Shown: positions 12,701 to 20,314, numbered from the stretch's first letter. The stretch is DNA of 24,846 nt from Rhodococcus rhodnii (GCA_000720375.1 JOAA01000065.1:1-24846), one strand, 5' to 3'. The notes: generated from the letters alone by a model not told the origin. Translations and numbers: made by a program.

Positions 12701-14178
12701 TGAGCCCGCAGCGCCGGGCGGAGATGCGGCACGTCGCGCACGTGCTGCTGGCCAACGCAGACCCGAAGGATCCGGCAAACTCAAAGTCGTGGCCTCGCTA
12801 CCAGGAGGTGCTTCCGCACGTCTACTCGGCGGAATTGATCGAATGCGACGATGCGTGGGTTCGGCTGCTGGTCGTCAACCTTGGCTCATTCCTGTACTTC
12901 TGGGGCGACCACCAGGAAGCGGTAACGCTACTCGAACTCGCGGTCAAGACCTGGTCAGAACGGCTGGGGCCAACCGACCAGCACGTCTTGCAAGCAGCCA
13001 GTTTTCTCGGTCTTTGTCTATGGGCACTCGGCCGTTACCCCGAGGCCGCGGAGCTCAACCAACGTACGCTGACGTTGCGTCGTCAGGTGTCCGGCGAGAA
13101 CGCAGAAGAGACGATTCTCGCCGAGCTTCGCGTAGCCGTGGACATGAAAGCGCGTGGTAAGTACATGGCCGCCCGCGAAGTTAACGAGCAAATCTATATG
13201 AAGGCCAAAGGGCTTTTTGGCGACGACGATCCGATGACGCTGCAGACCGCGCATGACTTTGCGGTCACCCTTCGGTTGTGTGGGGACTACCGAGCGGCGC
13301 TGGAGGTGGATGAGCGCAACTATCAACGCCGAGCCGAAGTTCTCGGTTATGACAACGCACGTACGTTGAACACGCTGAGCGGGTTGATCCTGGATCGGCA
13401 GGAGCTGGGTGAGTACCCACGGGCGCGCATTGAGCACCAGCAGATCACCGAACGGGTCAGGAGGATCCTCGGCGAGGACAAAGTCGGTACGCTCCGGCGG
13501 AAGGGACAGCTTGCGGTGGCCCTTCGCAAAGATGGCGCCCACGACGAAGCGCTCAAGCTGTCGGCGCAAACACTTACAATCGCCCGTCGGCGGTATGGTG
13601 ACGATCATCCGAACACCATGGCCTGTGCGATCGCGCATTCGATTGACCTACGGCATGACGGCGACCTCGAAGGTGCTCGCACGCTCGGTGAAGACACATT
13701 TGGCCGATACCGCAACCAATTGGGCGAGGAGCACCCGAACACTCTGTCCGCGGCAGTGGATCTGGCGGTCACCTTGAGGTTGCAAGGCGACCCCGTAAGC
13801 GCCCGGCAGCTGACGGAGCGGTCACTCGAGCGGTTCAGGGCAGCGCTCGGTCCTGATCATCCACACGCGATCGTTAGCATGATCAACATGGCTAGCGATC
13901 TGGCGGCTACCGGTGAGGTCGCAGCTGCGGCCGCGCTGGGTACCGAGGCTATGGAGCGGTCGGCGCGGGTGCTGGGAGCTGACCACCCGACAACGCTTGC
14001 CGCCAGTCTCAACCTGTCTCTCGACAAGCGTGCGGCCGGGGCGGAGGAAGAAGCGGCATTGCTGTATGAGGAAACGACCGCGCGGTATCGCCGAATACTG
14101 ACCGATGTGCATCCTGCCACTGTCAAGGCTCTGCGAAGTATCCGTGCCGACTGCGACATCGATCCCCTGCCGAGCTGA
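9784..14178 (+). CDS. fxsT: vWA (SAV_2336-like)-NB-ARC-TPR fusion, FxSxx-system TPR type
   Basis: The 1464-residue giant starts at ATG 9784, four bases after the MoxR stop; an alternative in-frame ATG at 9880 has an AAGGA ten bases upstream and would remove 32 residues. A Pro/Glu-rich stretch (about 60-110) precedes a vWA domain with a MIDAS D190-x-S-x-S194 (DASPS) and VTDG at 262-265, then a SAV_2336-like region to about 545 and a polar linker. From 640, WGNVPPRNPNFTGR is the signature entry of FxSxx-system TPR proteins. The NB-ARC domain has P-loop GMGGIGKT (681-688), Walker B LLVFD (D760), ITSRN and GDLPLA (830-835). From about 1010 to 1450 run roughly ten 42-residue TPR units with G.DHP.TL turns. 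It is a STAND-type sensor-switch fused to the MoxR partner domain. The symbol rests on the C-terminal half only. An internal ATG at 11509 marks a possible ancient fusion point. Confidence 0.88.
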   Translation: MGGAAGVPHSQPDRPWESSDARSLPSAKDSGGMSAAPATWWELADSVYLASIMNRHNWSSPPAVEQQPPPQPPEPPSLADEQQPAVDRSVPAEPEPPPAIEPESSNGVEPDLRLVHSERPSRLAPVAKSDNPAALLRALWPLKKRIPSWREEDLTFDADATAERALLDGMWWPITTPGTQRSFDLTVVVDASPSLTLWRTRLATFLSLLEQRGAFRTMQIRMLDTRHDPRGVPLLRGGTMDTPVRSPGEIRDPVGRRVILVVTDGIDECWRSDSVGPMLARWGQTMHVCVVNLLPERLWGRTGLQAERARLSDLTALKPNRRWTWELTDAWMLPTRALPESTVPIPVVELEPQWLSWWAQLVTGGHRNTVDARVLLAGSKPRPFAGIMDVSIPDRVSHFRSVASPEALKLAILLAAVPVTTPIARTLQAELAPESGPEHLAEVLASGLLHTSDSLSNWDEARFELPVAARELLLTGVRRSQTARAVQVAADRFGDEIPELARLRDALAAPDTTADPTIEKERALDRTVMRALSGPYAARAQRLSSLVPPEPRSSTEPIQKTLEPQNHIRRELSDTMSNTAERADAPEETRLTATSVPHAQPKEATDVGGSADARAEERPLGPPGLGLAGVHEGRTEGIPPIWGNVPPRNPNFTGRGELLEQLSKRLIAGGATAILPAALHGMGGIGKTQMAVEYIYRRLHEYDIVWWVQATQPAQIRAGLTELAQYMGLAGSQEAHTAVPAVREALRVGKPYRRWLLVFDSAESPDVVRPFFPTNGPGEILITSRNPDWASIARPLEVKVFQREESIELLRKRGPEIEDADADRLAEKLGDLPLAIEQAAAWRAETGMPVNEYLRLFDEKVAEILDTSTPADYELSVAAAWNVSFDELRNRNPAAHRLLQVCAFFAPEPISRDLFSGVRGVPITPELDSALSDPIQLSRAIRDINRYGLAKLDHRTNTLLLHRLVQLVLRNRMSPQRRAEMRHVAHVLLANADPKDPANSKSWPRYQEVLPHVYSAELIECDDAWVRLLVVNLGSFLYFWGDHQEAVTLLELAVKTWSERLGPTDQHVLQAASFLGLCLWALGRYPEAAELNQRTLTLRRQVSGENAEETILAELRVAVDMKARGKYMAAREVNEQIYMKAKGLFGDDDPMTLQTAHDFAVTLRLCGDYRAALEVDERNYQRRAEVLGYDNARTLNTLSGLILDRQELGEYPRARIEHQQITERVRRILGEDKVGTLRRKGQLAVALRKDGAHDEALKLSAQTLTIARRRYGDDHPNTMACAIAHSIDLRHDGDLEGARTLGEDTFGRYRNQLGEEHPNTLSAAVDLAVTLRLQGDPVSARQLTERSLERFRAALGPDHPHAIVSMINMASDLAATGEVAAAAALGTEAMERSARVLGADHPTTLAASLNLSLDKRAAGAEEEAALLYEETTARYRRILTDVHPATVKALRSIRADCDIDPLPS

Positions 14179-14182
14179 CAGC

Positions 14183-14222
14183 GATGCTTGTCCCGCCCAG
14201 CCGCTATGGCGGGACAAGCATC
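14183..14222. terminator. Bidirectional hairpin shared by convergent genes
   Basis: A perfect 15-bp stem (GATGCTTGTCCCGCC at 14183-14197, complement at 14208-14222) with a ten-base loop lies 4 bases after the vWA-NB-ARC-TPR stop. Its right arm overlaps the stop codon of the convergent HExxH gene (14221-14223). It can serve both transcripts. Confidence 0.85.
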
Positions 14223-15987
14223 AATGCGTGTACCGGCCGATCCAGGTGGCGAGCTCGTCCGGGTCGGGCGCTTGGATGGTCAGTTTCCGAATCCGCCGGT
14301 GCACCGCTCGGACAATCTCCGGATAGTGCAACAACGCCCACGCGGCAGAAGGATTCGTCCGAGTGGCGGCGAGGGCGAGACCGAGACCGATCCACGACAT
14401 CGCGCGATCTGGGTCTGCCGTCAGTTCCGCGCGGTAGCCCTCGACCGCCTCATCTGCTTGTGCCCCGACGTAGGCACGGTCTGCCATCGTGCAGTCAGGA
14501 ACATCCAACCGGGCCCTGCTTACCTTGAGACGGATCAATTGCAGCCGGGCAGTCGTCCATGTCCCGTCCGGCACCGGGGTTGGTGCGGGATCGCGATCAA
14601 GGAACAGTCCTACCGGCCACGTTCGGCCTGCCAGCCAACTGTCTGCCAATCGATGCACGATCTCGCTGGACGGTCTCAGGTAGCGAATTCGCCAGCCTGC
14701 GTAGTCGTCGGCCGCACCCACCTCTGCCAAGTCCGTCGCGCTGCGGGGCAGTGGCTCGTCCTGCCAGGGGCCGAGTTGTTCGGCAATGCGATCGATGAAC
14801 CGCCGTCCGGCATCGGTGAGATAAGGATCGGAGTGCAGCGCGTTCAGCGTGCGCCAAGTTCCGGCACGCCAATAGGCGAACTCGAAGTTCGCGCGGTCCG
14901 CGTCATGCTTCCCGGGAGAATTACTCAGCGCGCGCCAGAAGGCGGTGACGCCGAAGAATGCGTAAACGCCTTGGAGTACTCCACCTATTGGTCTCGGGTC
15001 GTCCCGCCAAGGGGTGTAGAAACGTTCTCTGGGGTCCTCGTCGTACAGTTGAGTCAGGTGCAGTAGTCCGGCTAGCCGGGTGTGATGAAACTCGTGTACC
15101 AAGGTGGCGGCCAGGGAAGCGGCGTCTGCAGGCATTGCGATGACAGCGCTGCCGAACGCCTCACCAGTCGACGCGCTCAGGTTGCCGAATGGAACTGCTG
15201 GTCTTGGCACGAGCGAATCGAAACCCACGGTCATTGAGTGGGCGTGATCGGGCAATAGTCGCACGATCAGTTGCCATGCGCGGCTCAATAGCCGTCGCCA
15301 AGCGTCGACTTCATGTTCGGAGAGCCGTTGCGGAACAACAGGTTCGGACAACCCACGGTATGGGTCGACGTCGTCGAGCCGGACAGCGATTCGGCAACCT
15401 CCGGTGTTGGCTCGAAGCCGCCGGATGCTCCACCAACCAGGTCCATCGGCTAACCGGTCATCGGACAGCCGGATCCGACTGGTTTGTGTGGTTACCTCGA
15501 CGGCGTGGCCGTCACTACGCACTTCGGCCATGGAGCAAGGCGAATCCGGGAACACATGAGCGAGCCCGAGTGTGGGTAGGATGGCTCTGCCGTGCCAAAC
15601 AGGTATTTCTGTTTCGAAGGCGAGGCCAGCCCAGATCCCTGCGGCTGCGGCCATGGCATGCAGGTGACCGACATGCATCCATAGTGGACAAACGCCGTCG
15701 ATCTGGTTTCGCAGCAGGCGCGTGGTATACCCTGCCCAACTGCCGGTGTACGGATGCCCGAGTAAGCGATCAAGCACCCTTGGCGCCTGTTGCTGAACAC
15801 GGGCGAGCAACTCCCACGCTGTATCCAATGGCGGTAACGGACCGCCTAGCTCTGGCAGTTTTGTGACCTCGTCGGTCAACGCGCGCAGCAACAGCAGCCG
15901 CCGGCTCCGCTCGGCCCGTCTCAGCTTCCGGACAAGGGGTGGTCCGCCTGACCCGCGTGCCAGCGCGTCGAAGTCAGCCCATGACAA
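14221..15987 (-). CDS. HExxH-type peptide beta-hydroxylase family enzyme (putative peptide modification)
   Basis: The 588-residue protein begins at TTG 15987, with AGGA about nine bases upstream; no ATG or GTG start exists further upstream in this frame before the precursor gene. It begins with FDALARGSGG and AERSRRLLLLRAL, the usual N-terminus of the mod_HExxH family. The metal motif is H298-E299-F-H-H302 (LVHEFHHTRLAGLL). It is followed by YTPWRDDPRP (324-333) and LQGVYAFFGVTAFW, which are strongly conserved in this family. NCBI now names the family aKG-HExxH-type peptide beta-hydroxylase: Fe(II)/2-oxoglutarate enzymes that modify ribosomal peptides. The substrate is inferred to be the short peptide encoded 38 bases upstream on the same strand. 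It converges on the vWA-NB-ARC-TPR gene. Motifs are intact, so I expect an active enzyme. Confidence 0.88.
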   Translation of the reverse strand: MSWADFDALARGSGGPPLVRKLRRAERSRRLLLLRALTDEVTKLPELGGPLPPLDTAWELLARVQQQAPRVLDRLLGHPYTGSWAGYTTRLLRNQIDGVCPLWMHVGHLHAMAAAAGIWAGLAFETEIPVWHGRAILPTLGLAHVFPDSPCSMAEVRSDGHAVEVTTQTSRIRLSDDRLADGPGWWSIRRLRANTGGCRIAVRLDDVDPYRGLSEPVVPQRLSEHEVDAWRRLLSRAWQLIVRLLPDHAHSMTVGFDSLVPRPAVPFGNLSASTGEAFGSAVIAMPADAASLAATLVHEFHHTRLAGLLHLTQLYDEDPRERFYTPWRDDPRPIGGVLQGVYAFFGVTAFWRALSNSPGKHDADRANFEFAYWRAGTWRTLNALHSDPYLTDAGRRFIDRIAEQLGPWQDEPLPRSATDLAEVGAADDYAGWRIRYLRPSSEIVHRLADSWLAGRTWPVGLFLDRDPAPTPVPDGTWTTARLQLIRLKVSRARLDVPDCTMADRAYVGAQADEAVEGYRAELTADPDRAMSWIGLGLALAATRTNPSAAWALLHYPEIVRAVHRRIRKLTIQAPDPDELATWIGRYTH

Positions 15988-16025
15988 CCAGTGCAGTCCT
16001 AGGCTTTGGCCTGATTCTGGCGTGT

Positions 16026-16220
16026 TCAGTCGATCCGCCCCTTTGCGGAGCAGTCGCCGCCTGCCGCCATTCGGGGATGACCGGTTTGTTCCACCACATG
16101 ACGCAGTGAACGGCGCAGTTCAGCGTTGTCGAGTGCGCGTAATACCGGGAGTGGAACCGCGTCGAGGTCGATCAATTCGGAGGTGATGCCCTCGTCGGGG
16201 TCGGCCGAGAGTGTGTTCAT
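16026..16220 (-). CDS. FxSxx-COOH-like precursor peptide, variant C-terminus
   Basis: This 64-residue peptide starts at ATG 16220; GGAGGG at 16232-16237 is 11 bases upstream. A GTG at 16241 would overlap that site. The leader part SELIDLDAVPLPVLRALDNA with ELRRSLRHVVEQTG matches the amphipathic N-terminal pattern of FxSxx-COOH (FxsA-like) precursors. The C-terminus ends GGDCSAKGRID, not in Phe-x-Ser-x-x, so it is a variant or a frame-altered member. Cys, Ser, Lys, Arg and Asp near the end are candidate modification sites. It is followed 38 bases later by the HExxH hydroxylase, which suggests substrate and enzyme. Assignment rests on the leader pattern and synteny; a small unrelated regulator is the alternative. 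Confidence 0.65.
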   Translation of the reverse strand: MNTLSADPDEGITSELIDLDAVPLPVLRALDNAELRRSLRHVVEQTGHPRMAAGGDCSAKGRID

Positions 16221-16333
16221 GATGTTTGCATCCCTCCACACTTCGTCGTTGTACAGCCCGCATTCCCATGATGTCGTATGCGCGCGGGTTCAGGAAGACT
16301 CACTGGGCGCCGAACTAAATGGCCTAACCCGCC

Positions 16334-16440
16334 TTATTGCGGTTTGCGGAACGTGCGCCGGTAGTTGGCGGATATGGTGCCCAGGCGGCGGGTGAAGTGG
16401 TGGCGTAGGGTGTCGATGCTGCCGAAGCTGGCGGGTGGCG
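16334..16440 (-). pseudogene. C-terminal tail of a GlxA/AraC-type regulator
   Basis: On the minus strand the last 35 codons read SFGSIDTLRHHFTRRLG then TISANYRRTFRKPQ and a stop at 16334. This is the second helix-turn-helix of AraC-type regulators, in the style of the GlxA family. The text loses similarity upstream of about 16440, shortly before the left end of the IS pair at 16474. Only the DNA-binding tail remains, and it cannot act as a regulator. Confidence 0.75.
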
Positions 16441-16560
16441 CCGTCGACCACCTCGACCCCGTAGCCGTGTAAGTGCCGAAAACTACGTCCACAGGCGCTG
16501 ACCTGCGACGTTCCAGCCTTCCAAGAAAGCCAGCAGCCGGGCGCACCACGATGCTGCGTC

Positions 16561-17650
16561 GTGCTGCGACTCCCCTACCTTGCCCTCACCGGCGCCTTCA
16601 CGTTGCTTCGACTGCTGCCGACAAGCAGCACCGACAAGGACACCGAGATCCTCCTCCTGCGCCACCAACTAGCCATCCTGCAACGCCACGTCCCCAAACC
16701 ACGCCTCACCCGACCCGACCGCGCGCTCCTCGCTGCCCTGCTACACCGCATCCCCAGACCCACACTGCGCACGTTCCACCTGATCGTCACGCCTGAGACA
16801 ATCCTGCCCTTGGCACCGCGACCATTTGCCCCGTCGCCACGCCCGAATCTCTCGCCCAAAGCGCCCAGGCCGACCACCTACCATCCATAACATCCGAGCG
16901 CTCATCCTCCGACTCGCCCACGAGAACCCGAGCTGGGGCTATCACCGCATCCACGGCCAACTCGCCACCCCCGCGATCACGATCGCTCCATCCACCGTCT
17001 GGAAATCCTTAAAACCAACCACATCAACCCAGCACCCCGCCGCTACCAGCAACCCTGGGCCACCTTCCTACGCACCCAAACACACGCCATCCTCGCCGCA
17101 GACTTCTTCGAAACCCGAACCATCACCGGCACCACGCTGTTCATCCTCGCCGTCATCGAACACGCCACCCGACGCATCCGCATCCTCGGCACCACCACGC
17201 ACCCACCACCGCCTGGACCACCCAACAAGCCCGAAACCTCATCATGACCCCCCAGGACACCGGTGCCACCACAGCGCGGTACCTGATCCGGGACCGCGAC
17301 AACAAAGACACCAACACGTTCGACACCGTCCCGGCCGACAGCGCAATCACCACCATCACCACCGGCATCCGCGTACCGCGCATAACGCGATCATCGAACG
17401 CTGGATCCGCACCTGCAGAAGCGAACTCCTCGACCGCACCCTCACCTACAACCAGCCACACCTACTCCACGCACTCGGCGAGCACGAACACTTCTACAAC
17501 CAGCACCGACCCCACCGAGCTTTACACAGCACCGCACCGCAGAAACCACTTCCGCTATCCATCACCAAACCAGGCACGCTCCAGCGCCCCGACATCCGAC
17601 GACATGATCGACTTGGCGGTGCCCTACACCAATATCACCATGCCGCTTGA
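16561..17650 (+). pseudogene. First tandem IS transposase, full length but frameshifted
   Basis: Starting at GTG 16561, the frame reads LRLPYLALTGAFTLLRLLP, TEILLLRHQLAILQRHVP and RPDRALLAALLHRIP. After a frame change near 16800-16830 it reads RRHARISRPKRPGRPP and NPSWGYHRIHGQL. Another frame change near 17005 gives TFLRTQTHAILAADFFETR (first catalytic Asp) and LAVIEHATRRIRILG. Later frames carry YLIRDRDNKD and NAIIERWIRTCRSELLDRT (catalytic Glu), ending GGALHQYHHAA with stop at 17650. All DDE positions survive but at least four frameshifts prevent translation. It is an IS3/IS481-like actinobacterial transposase. Confidence 0.85.
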
Positions 17651-17684
17651 CCAGCACGGATGGAGTTTTCGTCACCTACAACCG

Positions 17685-18516
17685 CGACCTTCTGCGCCGA
17701 CGCCACGCCAGGATGTCCCGACCGAAACGCCCGGGCCGACCGCGCACCATCCGATCCATCCGAGTCCTGGTCCTCCGCTTCGCGAAGGAGAACCCGAGTC
17801 GGGACTACCGCCGCATCCACGGCGAACTGCTCGTCCTCGGCATCAAAGTCGCCGCCTCCACCGTGTGGCAAATCCTCACCGACGCCAGCATCGACCCCGC
17901 ACCCGAACGCGCCTCCAGCACCTGGGCACAGTTCCTCCGCTCCCAAGCCGACGCCCTGCTGGCCTGTGGCTTCTTCGAAACCGTCACCCTTACCGGCGCC
18001 CGCATATACGTGCTCGTCGAGATCGAGCACGCCAGCCGACAGATCCGCATCCTCGGCGCCACACCACATCCCACCGCGGCATGGGTCACCCAAAACCGCC
18101 CGCAACCTCGTCATGGACCTGGAGGACGCCGACCGCCAACCCCGGTTCCTGATCCGCGATAGGGACGGCAAGCTCTCTCACTTGTTCGACGCCATCCTCA
18201 CCGACGCCGACATCCAGGTCATCCTGAGCGGTATCCAGATGCCCAGGATGAACTCGATCGTCGAACGGTGGATACAAACCTCCCGCCACGAACTGCTCGA
18301 CCGCACTTTGATCTGGAACCAACGACACCTACTCCACGCACTCCGTGAATACGAACGCTTCTACAACAACCACAGACCACACCAAGGCATCGCCAACGCC
18401 CACCACTCCAACCACTGCCACAGCCGATCACCGGTCAAGACCAAATCGAACGACTCAACATCCGCCGACGCCCACGATTGGGCGGCATCCTCAACGAATA
18501 CCACCACGCCGCCTGA
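17685..18516 (+). pseudogene. Second tandem IS transposase, N-terminally truncated, catalytic Asp lost
   Basis: The copy begins within the coding region at LLRRRHARMSRPKRPGRPR, and continues with NPSRDYRRIHGELLVLG, STVWQILTDASIDPAP and TWAQFLRSQADALLACGFFE. The first catalytic Asp of the usual 'ACDFFE' is replaced by Gly. A frameshift near 18090 leads to ARNLVMDLEDADRQPRFLI, RDRDGKLSHLFDAIL, NSIVERWIQTSRHELLD and REYERFYNNHRPHQG, and the last frame ends GGILNEYHHAA at 18516. Doubly inactive. Its leader and core closely resemble the first tandem copy, so the pair probably arose from nested or tandem insertion of one IS type. Confidence 0.85.
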
Positions 18517-18540
18517 CCTGCACGGATGACATTTTCGGCA

Positions 18541-18729
18541 AGCGCACGCTTGGCCGCCTGCCGAGATGGCTGGGATGGATGAATTCGCCCTCGCGCCACG
18601 ACTTGCCAAACGCGCAATCCGTGGTCGTGTACCCACAGATGTTGCCGCCAAGCGAATCTGCCGCATAGTGTCGGCGGGCGACCAACCCCGATTTTCGACC
18701 CGGCAGGGGCCGCCACCAGGGGAATATGG
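18541..18729 (-). other. Possible gene fragment between the IS end and the phosphatase gene
   Basis: A minus-strand frame reads DSLGGNICGYTTTDCAFG and KSWREGEFIHPSHLG before meeting the IS right end. The two Cys and the ordered text look more protein-like than a random frame. It could be the remnant of a secreted protein gene truncated by the IS. I do not recognise a family. Confidence 0.25.
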
Positions 18730-20205
18730 CTAGGTGGTCAGGCCCGGCTGGCCGTCCAGCACGACGTATCTCCGCGACACGGACATGGTGACCTTGGCTG
18801 GGTCTCGTTCCAGGATCGAGCTCAGCCGGGTCCATTCGGCCGTGAGTTGTTGTGCGTTCACGGTCACCCGGACGTAGCCGCGGTGGTTGCCGATGAAGTT
18901 CAAGCCCGGATTGTTCCACGCGCCACCGGGCTTGTTCCTGCCCTTCGAGGTGATGGAGCTCGTCACCAGCTCGGTGCCGACGATTGGGCCGGCTGGGTTG
19001 AGACGCAGGTCGTTCGCCCAGTGGGTGTGCACATCCCCCGTCAAGACAACGGGATTGCGGACCTTGCAGTCGATCCAACCTTGGATGATCCGCGCGCGGT
19101 TGGCTCGGTAGCCATCCCAGGAATCGTTGTTCCCGTCGCAGCTGCGGGGATCGCCGTCGTAGTCGCGGTGCGCAAAGAACACTTGCTGGCCCAGGAAATC
19201 CCAGCCTGAGCCGCATGCCGTCAAGCCGTCGAGCAGCCACTGCTCCTGCGCCGGGCCGGTGAGCGTGCGGGTCGTGCTGTTGACCTTGCCGCAGTCTCTC
19301 GCCGGCGCCTGCCTGTTGCGGTACTGGCGCGTGTCCATCATGTGAAAACGGGCCAGGGTTCCCCATTCGATGCGGCGATACAGCTTGATCGCGGCACTCG
19401 TCGGTTTCATCGACTTCGGCAGCGGCATGTTCTCCCAGAACGCTCGGAAGGCGTCCTTGCGTCGCTGCTCGGGGATTGCCGAGCGCACGCCGTACCAGTT
19501 GTTCTTCACCTCGTGGTCGTCGAAGACCACCAGCCAGGGGCCAGCCGCGTGGCACGCCTTGAGATCCGGGTCGAGATGGTGCTGGGCATAGCGGATCCGG
19601 TACTCCGGCAATGCGTTCACCACGCCGTCGAGGGCGACATACCGGCGGACCTTGCTGGCCAGGTGACTCGGCTTCTCGTACATGTAGTCGCCGAGGAACA
19701 ACACGACGTCGGGATTGTCGGCCGTGATGTAACGGTGCGCGTGATACCAGCCGACCTCGAAGTGCTGGCAGGACGCGAACGCGAACTCCAACGAGGCCAC
19801 GCCGGCACCGCGCGCGGGCGCGGTGCGGGTACGGCCGACCGGCGAGAGGTGGCCGTTGGCTTTGAAGCGATAGAAATACCAGGCGTTGGGCGCCAAGCCT
19901 CGCGGCTCGGCATGCACGCTGTGCCCGTCGGCAGGCACAGCATGCTCGTATCCCGTTTGGACGACGTGGGCGAAGTTCGCGTCGGTGGCGATCTCCCAGT
20001 CGACCCGCACGGTCCGGGTGCCCATCCCGCCATCCGCGTCGAGCGGCGCGGCCGCGAGCCTGGTCCACAACACCACCCCGTCCGGCCTCGGATCACCGGA
20101 CGCGACACCCAACTGGAACGGATCCGGAGTCGCCCTGGCCACCCCGGGAACCGCGACGGTGATTCCCGCCGCGGCCAGGAGAGTACGCCGGTTCAGCTGT
20201 GACAT
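18730..20205 (-). CDS. PhoD-like alkaline phosphatase, Tat-exported
   Basis: The 491-residue protein is assigned to start at ATG 20205 (MSQLNRRTLLAAAG), with GGAG about nine bases upstream; an in-frame ATG at 20214 is the near alternative. NRRTLL followed by a hydrophobic segment and VARA is a Tat signal peptide. The mature chain begins FQLGVASGDPRPDGVVLWTR, the typical PhoD N-terminal domain entry. Metal-site motifs are FASCQHFEVGWY, VVLFLGDYMYE, VVFDDHEVKNNW and VVLTGDVHTHWAND. PhoD enzymes are Ca/Fe-dependent phosphomonoesterases or phosphodiesterases working outside the membrane to release phosphate. The gene is intact, and unlike its neighbours it has no sign of decay. A small secreted protein lies upstream on the same strand, separated by a hairpin, so it likely has its own promoter. 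No obvious PHO box is visible. Confidence 0.93.
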   Translation of the reverse strand: MSQLNRRTLLAAAGITVAVPGVARATPDPFQLGVASGDPRPDGVVLWTRLAAAPLDADGGMGTRTVRVDWEIATDANFAHVVQTGYEHAVPADGHSVHAEPRGLAPNAWYFYRFKANGHLSPVGRTRTAPARGAGVASLEFAFASCQHFEVGWYHAHRYITADNPDVVLFLGDYMYEKPSHLASKVRRYVALDGVVNALPEYRIRYAQHHLDPDLKACHAAGPWLVVFDDHEVKNNWYGVRSAIPEQRRKDAFRAFWENMPLPKSMKPTSAAIKLYRRIEWGTLARFHMMDTRQYRNRQAPARDCGKVNSTTRTLTGPAQEQWLLDGLTACGSGWDFLGQQVFFAHRDYDGDPRSCDGNNDSWDGYRANRARIIQGWIDCKVRNPVVLTGDVHTHWANDLRLNPAGPIVGTELVTSSITSKGRNKPGGAWNNPGLNFIGNHRGYVRVTVNAQQLTAEWTRLSSILERDPAKVTMSVSRRYVVLDGQPGLTT

Positions 20206-20277
20206 GCTGAGCATCTCCACGCTCAGGCGAAGTCGGTTACGGCGGCGCCACAGGTCTTCTCGCACGAACTCTAAGCC

Positions 20278-20314
20278 GGACGGTCAGAGACCTCATTGAG
20301 GTCTCTGACCGTCC
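20278..20314 (-). terminator. Perfect 17-bp hairpin between two secreted-protein genes
   Basis: GGACGGTCAGAGACCTC (20278-20294) pairs exactly with 20298-20314 across a three-base loop, 36 bases after the small secreted protein's stop on the minus strand. There is no U-tract. It should end that transcript before the phosphatase gene. Confidence 0.8.

Larger units (their letters stand above)
16474..18540 (+). mobile_element. Two tandem dead IS copies bounded by terminal inverted repeats
   Basis: The left end TGCCGAAAA (16474-16482, continuing ACTACGTCCACAGG) matches the reverse complement of the right end (TGCCGAAAATGTCATCC read from 18540 leftwards). Between them lie two related transposase genes in the same orientation. 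At the inner junction (17647-17671) the first copy's right end, TTGACCAGCACGGATGG...TTTTCG, resembles the outer right end (18514-18540) but is not identical. The second copy begins inside its coding region, having lost its left end. I cannot see a clear target-site duplication. Confidence 0.8.

Noticed and set aside
16474..18540. Active composite transposon
   Set aside because: Both transposases are frameshifted, one lacks its N-terminus and a catalytic Asp, and no cargo gene or target duplication is visible.
18491..20068. 525-residue minus-strand frame
   Set aside because: It overlaps the PhoD-like gene in another frame on the same strand and is Arg/Pro/Gly-rich. The PhoD frame carries all conserved motifs. 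Only its last part beyond 18730 is noted as a possible fragment.
19342..20202. 286-residue plus-strand frame
   Set aside because: Antisense to the phosphatase with no ribosome-binding site or family motif.
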